From contig CADCXC010000004.1 of NCBI GenBank assembly GCA_902806595.1, positions 2,170,001-2,234,000 of the forward strand: 64,000 bases of DNA, in the 5' to 3' direction. Origin of the DNA: Pyrenopolyporus hunteri (lineage: Eukaryota > Ascomycota > Sordariomycetes > Xylariales > Hypoxylaceae). This document shows, piece after piece, positions 58,242 through 64,000 of this stretch. Under the pieces are notes generated by a model. That model worked only from the letters and a program-made list of their open reading frames with translations. It ran no database searches and was not told the origin of the DNA. The position numbers and the translations under genes are program-made. Numbering within the stretch: position 1 is the first letter of the stretch; the number at the start of each line of letters is the position of its first letter.

Positions 58242-61200
58242 CTTCCAAGCCAACTGTTCACCGGCACCTCTCCGGTGAAAGACGACAGCAGACAGCCTCG
58301 CTTAAGTATCAGATGATATCGCTACCCGTTTTTTGTGTGAGGCCGTGTAACCGGGACCTAGAGAAGCATACGATTTCGGCGAGGAAGTATTTATCCAGGA
58401 CGCCGTACAGGAAACGAGTTTCGGACAAAAAAATGACGAGAGGGTATCCGGGTCTGCAAGGCACGGGGCAGTGGGCTTATCATGTATTAAGACGGGAAAC
58501 CGTGGGCGGCATGGAGGATTCGACAATGGTGTCTCCTCCACATGGTACACACCTGCAGAAGCGGCGCAGAATGGTTGAGCCCCTAGTCGGGAATCCCAGC
58601 TCATCTGGAGGGAACCAGCGTACATTGGATACGGTAACTATCAGACCAAGCCAAGCCGAAGGAGAAAAAGAAATAGAATAAAACAAAATAAAAATAAAAA
58701 TAAGGGCCCCCCTAACCCCCCTCCCGGTCCGTCCCCTCTCCCTCCCCCCAGAGAATTGCTTCCCATCGCGGTTTAGTTTAGGCGTTTGCGTATTGTAAAA
58801 GAAAAGAAAAAAAGGTAACTTACTAAGGGTACAGCACAACAACGGCATGGTACCTAGCAATAAGGCAAGGGTTACATCCTTGTCCAGTCATCTCAACCCT
58901 TGATTGGAGCCCATCTTCTGGAAGCTTGCGGTACAATACTGTACACAATTTGACCGTCCAATTTCATCTTCCGTGCGAACGGACTGCTCATTAAGCAGCT
59001 AAGAGGTAGCGACACAGCAGGTATCAAGCAACCAGGACTCGTTGTAATCAGGCCAGTCCTCACAGCTGGATTCATGCATAAGTGGTATATCCGCTCCACT
59101 TAGGCCATGCTGTATAGACAGCACTAAATACCTAGTATGGAGCGTACGGAGAGGATGAAGAGGCGTTCGTCATGAGTGACACCCGCACCTGACAACCAGC
59201 GAAGCGCCGATAGCAAACGGGGGTTTAGACCCGCGAAAGGAACCCATTCTCAAATCCCCGCTTCCAGCCTACCCCGTAGTTCTCCGTACATAATTCGAAT
59301 CGACGCATTGTCCTAGGCCAGGGTTACGAACATGTATAGTCTACTGCGGAGTGTATATAATAATAAAACGCTCGTATTCCTAAGGGCCTATAACTCCTAG
59401 GTAGGTAGATTTACTACCTACGTGTATCGTGCCGTGTAGAATTCGCGATCGTGTCCATTACCTCGGCATAGCCAGATGGTAGATAATCACCCACCATAAA
59501 GACAGATAGAGACGCCTCTATTCTTTATAGCGGCACAGAGATAGCAATCAGTTGATATGAAGCTACCCGCGGTATGGAAAGGATGAATGGTACTGCGTAC
59601 CTACCTGTAACAGGTACTAAGGAATGGATCTTGGGACCAAGGGATCGGATAAAGGGAATATGAAAACTCCCGCGACTGAGGTAGGATCCCCGTCGCCATC
59701 ATAGTCGTTTAGAATTTAGGTAGGCGTAGCGATACATTGGTGAATACAAAATCCCAGGGCTGTTCATGTCCATGGACCAGTAAAATACATAAGCGTCCGT
59801 AGCAGAGTTATTCCCCACTACACACCCCTAAGTCTGGGGGCCTTAGGTACCTGTCTAGCTCATACTCACGTATAAGAGGTCTCTCTGCTGATACTAATAG
59901 CCCTATGTGACGAAGGTTAGATACCTACCTAGGGACCTAAGCATATGTGTAAGGGCATGTATGTACGTACGTAGGCCGTCGCCCATGAGTTTGAAGAAAA
60001 AAAAGCATTAGTGGTAACAGCGCAGTCACTCTCGTACCTAATATGTACATTAGTGTAGCCAAAATCCACATCTTGACTCCCTCTTAGGGTTGCCCGGACG
60101 TGGTACCGGACATGGGGTATGCAAGATATGACCGAGATATATGTATTGTACTGTACATGTACGAAGCATATAAGTGACAGTCAGAGCTGCTCTCCTCATT
60201 TTCGTCACCGCTATAATGATAAGAGTTTATATTATTTGCAGGCAGGTTAGGTAAGATAAGCTACATATATGGTTATACCATCTGTATCACCGCTCGAGAT
60301 ATCGTCATCTCGCCCTGGAATGCTGCTTATGGTACTCGCCTTCACCGATCTGGGCCTATAAAGGGTAGGTAGGTAAGGTAAGTACCTAGGTGAGTATACA
60401 CCAAGATGAATGCATGACCAACGAGCCACTACTAGATCCTCAACCGTGAATACGCATTGGCGTCCCTAGAGAAATAAGACACATGATACAGATTATACAT
60501 GTTATACTGCTCCGGTACGACCATACTACATGCCTTCTATATTATGATTATGCTATACTATAATAAATTAAACTGCATCTAACTCCGAAACTCAAGCTCT
60601 TACAACATAGGAAGCAACCCACCGAAATGATCTTACCTACCCGCTTATGCGAATGGTGTGAACTGCTATTGGATGTCGAGGTTCTGACCAGCGCCCCGCC
60701 AACTCCTCGGTGCGCGCTCACTTAATTGTAACATACATACTCTATGGACACGTGAAGCGATGTTATGCTCCAACTTCTCTATATAGGTGTCGGGTTTGAC
60801 CAAGCGCCTTGGTTGTCATTTCGCGACCTGAACCGATTTGCTTACAGCGTCTCGCTTGAGTCACGAGAGCTAGCGCGCCGCAACTCTTCTGCGACGTCAA
60901 TATAAAACCAGATGACTACCTCTATTTGCGAAGGTGGCTTACCTTCCTTTCTGGAATTCACTCTGATTGTTCTACGCCTAACCTAGGTACTGTGCTGTAC
61001 CTCTTCGCTGTCGCTCCGCTAGCGTAGGAACGGCAAGACGATCTCTTCTCGCTACCAGGCGATGCTTCATCCTATATCGCAGTACTAGTAGTACACAGGC
61101 GAATCTGAAGCTGACCGACAGACCGTTCACGATTTACCTCTTTAGGCTTGCACCGGGCGAATTCATTTAATCTGTGGACCGAGCCCTTCAGGCAGACTAC

Positions 61201-61704
61201 GGATTACTACAGCAGAAGTGAAGATCCAGCAATATTCTAGAAGGCTAGCGAAATGAGCCCGGTTTTCCCCCCAAAGGCAAGCAGATTGATCAAACTGAAA
61301 CCTACCGCCCATAGTGGACGAACCGCCCGCGTGCCTCCTCCCTACATACCCCACAGCATTTCTACCTATCCAACTATGCGTACCTCCCCAATACTTACCA
61401 AATGCTTAGTGCGTGGGAGGACTAATAACAGTTCTCAGGCGAGTGCCTCGTCGGCTGTTGGTGTAAACAATTATCTGCATGACCAGAACCCTTCAACGGG
61501 CCGAATACCTGAGTGATAATGCTGAGAGTGATGAAAACGTGGCAACCTTGCGCCAACCGCTCGCCCACATGCCAATTACCTGAGGGGCATACCCTTACTC
61601 TTAATCTTCATTTATAAGCTCCGACCAGGCTTAGCATCGTCCCCAGTCGTCCGTAGATCCCTTCTGCGGGGAAAGGATTTCTCAGGCCACAAGCGGCCTG
61701 TCCC
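58242..61704. other. 3.5-kb gene-poor region
   Basis: No supported ORF. A minus ORF of 126 codons (58480-58860) lies largely in low-complexity A- and C-rich sequence (AATAAAAATAAAAATAAGG; CCCCCCTAACCCCCC near 58700). Other ORFs (58893-59099, 60247-60429, 61253-61516) lack features. TACCTAGGTA tracts occur at about 59395-59415, 59845, 59930 and 60362-60392. Confidence 0.5.
61696..61704. repeat. Target-site duplication, left copy
   Basis: GCCTGTCCC, repeated exactly at 62290-62298 on the other side of the element. Confidence 0.75.
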
Positions 61705-62289
61705 ACGCCGGACCATAAGCAAATTTTCCGCCAAACCGCCAATTCAAAGAATTTCTAGAAATTCAAGTTGAAGATCCACTTTAATTACAGGGGTGCGCTA
61801 AAAGCTATAGGGCTTACAGCGCATACAACCACTAAATCTCCCTGTAAATATAGGGCTTATAGCGCTCAATACCGCTATAAAACTCGTCGCATAAACCTTA
61901 CGCGTTTTACACACTTATTACACTTACGCAACACCACTAAGCCATTTAAAACCTACCTCTTTCTAAATAGGATTAATTATTAATTGAAGCGATTACTATA
62001 TTTAATCGCATAGGATTGTCGCTATTCGACAGGTTATAATTAAATAATGCGTACGTAGGTAGGTAAGGTAGGTAGGTAAGTAATTGAGTAATGCTTCGGT
62101 ACGTACTTTTTTGAATACTAGATTACATAATCGCGAGGTACCTAGGTACAATGAGATACCCTGAAGGTAAGGGGAGAATAGCGCTATAAGCCCTATAACT
62201 TTAGCGTGCCCCTGTAATTAAAGTGGGTCTGGTATCTGGAAATTCTTTGAATTGGCGGTTTGGCGGAAAAATTGCTTATGGTCCGGCGT
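61705..62289. mobile_element. Non-autonomous long-TIR (MULE-like) DNA transposon
   Basis: A complete 585-bp element with long terminal inverted repeats. The left TIR runs about 61705-61822 (ACGCCGGACCATAAGCAA...CCAAACCGCCAATTC...CTTTAATTACAGGGG), and the right TIR, its reverse complement with few mismatches, is about 62181-62289. It is bounded by a 9-bp direct repeat, GCCTGTCCC, at 61696-61704 and 62290-62298. Long TIRs with 9-bp target duplications are typical of Mutator-like elements. The interior (about 360 bp) is AT-rich, has no ORF of use and includes a TAGGTAGG microsatellite at 62049-62086, so it needs a transposase in trans. Near-identical TIRs suggest a young insertion. Confidence 0.8.
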
Positions 62290-62298
62290 GCCTGTCCC
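62290..62298. repeat. Target-site duplication, right copy
   Basis: GCCTGTCCC, identical to 61696-61704, immediately outside the right inverted repeat. Confidence 0.75.
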
Positions 62299-64000
62299 GC
62301 GGGCTGAGGAAGCAAATTACCATTAAATTATTGTATTTCTGTTTCATCTTCTCGGCACTTGCTGCATTTCTTTAGTCAAGCTCTACATAGAGAGGTAGAC
62401 CATATAGCACTTATAACGGTCGATCACTCTGCTTAAGTATGAAAGTCTTCAACGAGCCCAGACTGCAATGCGAACACGAAGAAGCTCTAAGGCTTAAGGA
62501 AATGGCAGAGACTATTTGTTCGAAGCTCCGCTATTGCTCCTGTACCCCCGGCTCGCTGGCAGCTAACTACTATACTTACCTTCTTACCCTCGGTATTGTA
62601 CATACCTAATGCCTACGTCGCATGTCTCATTTTCCTATAATACCAAACTCATATTTCTGTATTTAATGCCAAGCTACGCCCTAATCTAGTGGAGTGGGTT
62701 TTTGGTTGCATTCACGACATGGCCAACCTATAGCGGAACTTGTTCACGAACAGCTCCGGTGCCTTTCGAAACCCCGGTGTTCTCCATTATCGTGAGTTTG
62801 CTGAGCGACCCCCAGCTTTTCGGAGTTGTTCCGTACCAGATACAAATGGGCACATTCTTTATTAATCACAATTTTTATGCCGCTGGAGCTCCGATAAGAG
62901 AAAACGACGTTATAGTACAATATTATCACGGCATAGCGAAAGGGTTGCATATAGCAATGTACTATACCACTATCTTCAAGATCGATTGGCATGATCTTCT
63001 GTGCAGCTTGCTGGGCCTTGCCTACCTAGCTACCTACCTACCCACCCAGAAAATATGGACGGGAATCGGTTAGCGTAGTATTCCAATACTCAAATTTAAA
63101 ATCTTCTCTCAACTAGGTAGCTTAGCTACGACATCCTTGGCTTAGCCAACCGGTTTGGGAGTTGAGTCCCCAGTTCGACGCCGGCACGAAGAAATAAAAA
63201 TGGAACGATCATGACAGCTGCCGGCCGCGACATCTGCACAGAAGATGCGTAAGAAATTTTGCGACAGGCCGTGCGCTTCAGAGGCTAGTAAACGAGTGCA
63301 ACGTCGGTATCATACTTTAAACGTTCAGCAGATTCGTCCCCCAGAAACACAAGATCGAAGTCTAGACGGAGTCTCCAGCTAGGTGAACCGTCGAGAACGA
63401 TTCATTCGACCTAATGCGGTATTCCGTATACCGTATCTAGCAACTCTCTCTTGCTAGTTGCGATGCTGTCCTGCCAAATTCACTACGACGTCGTAGCGGC
63501 AGCCGCTGCTGACCGAAATATCGCGGTCTTTGGTACCAAGCAACCAACCAAGCGCCGCAGTCTGCCATCTAAGAATGTGACCAGGTCGCTCCCTCGTTAG
63601 TTGGGCGCGGACCATGCTGTAAGTCATCGAAGGATGCAGGTATGTCATGTTAATAATATATTGCGCTGTTCCAAGTTTTCCTGGTTCAGCTGTCAAGGAC
63701 ATAATTTCCGCACTGATAGCGTATGCTACGTAATCAGCGACCCTAACGCGCAACTATCTGGGCTGCCCGCCATACCTTTTCCATTCTCGTCGATCTCCCG
63801 TGTCCCATTCTGAAAAGGGTTGCCGAGCGTTTTCTGCCGCTGCCGTCTTCTTGCCACACAGCGACGTCCGGCGTATATTACAGACAACACGACCTATGTG
63901 CTTGGGCATAAACGACTTCGCCCCTGACCAACGTGCTTCCTCCAGATATACCTAAGAACAATAACGCATGTGAGTTCTTCTCACCTTAAAATAAAATATC
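62299..64000. other. Terminal gene-poor region
   Basis: No convincing ORF, tRNA or repeat. The 123-codon plus ORF (62702-63073) and the 99-codon minus ORF (63454-63753) have no features. A gene may begin beyond the right edge. Confidence 0.5.

Noticed and set aside
63125..63190. CCCCAGTTCGACGCCGG as a tRNA fragment
   Set aside because: Stem pairing fails and no cloverleaf can be made.

Overview
The window looks like nuclear DNA of a filamentous ascomycete, most likely a Sordariomycete. Genes carry short (50-130 bp) GT-AG introns with CTAAC-type branch points. The set includes LysM/hevein proteins, a GH55-type glucanase, a D-xylose reductase, a survivin/Bir1 homologue, GINS Psf2 and a Zn2Cys6 regulator. 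Order and species cannot be fixed from the sequence alone. There are no rRNA, tRNA or CRISPR features that I can support.

Layout: 0-4 kb holds a 5'-truncated amidoligase and a PTEN-type phosphatase. 3.9-10.6 kb is a gene-poor stretch with only one weak small secreted ORF. 10.6-22 kb is the most distinctive region: a conserved hypothetical, a small secreted protein, and a divergent pair made of a LysM plus three-hevein protein and a giant (about 1865 aa) secreted protein. That giant joins a NucA/NucB-like nuclease region, a GH55-like double beta-helix, a Pro/Thr linker and a Cys-rich tail. 23.6-26.2 kb is the Bir1 homologue. 28.9-29.6 kb is a lysozyme/transglycosylase-like gene with no signal peptide. 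30.4-39.9 kb carries housekeeping genes: M3 peptidase, Cdc4-like myosin light chain, a methyltransferase, a CoA-binding protein and a RecJ-like DHH protein. 42-50.6 kb has a PhiA-like secreted protein, a membrane protein, Psf2, xylose reductase and a conserved fungal protein. 51.5-53.3 kb is a broken F-box-like gene. 56-58.2 kb is the Zn2Cys6 regulator. The last 5.7 kb is gene-poor but contains a complete 585-bp non-autonomous element with long terminal inverted repeats and a 9-bp target duplication.

How parts may work together: the LysM/hevein protein and the nuclease-GH55 giant share a divergent 673-bp promoter region and resemble, by analogy, the LysM/killer-toxin-like chitinase pairs of other fungi. 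I infer a secreted antifungal 'wall-breaching plus nuclease' weapon; this is the best candidate here for an undescribed system. A second point of interest is the DHH protein, which has both a presequence-like N-terminus with an internal ATG and a C-terminal PCNA-box-like motif.

Exon structures were derived by hand from splice signals, reading-frame continuity and family resemblance; no database search was possible.
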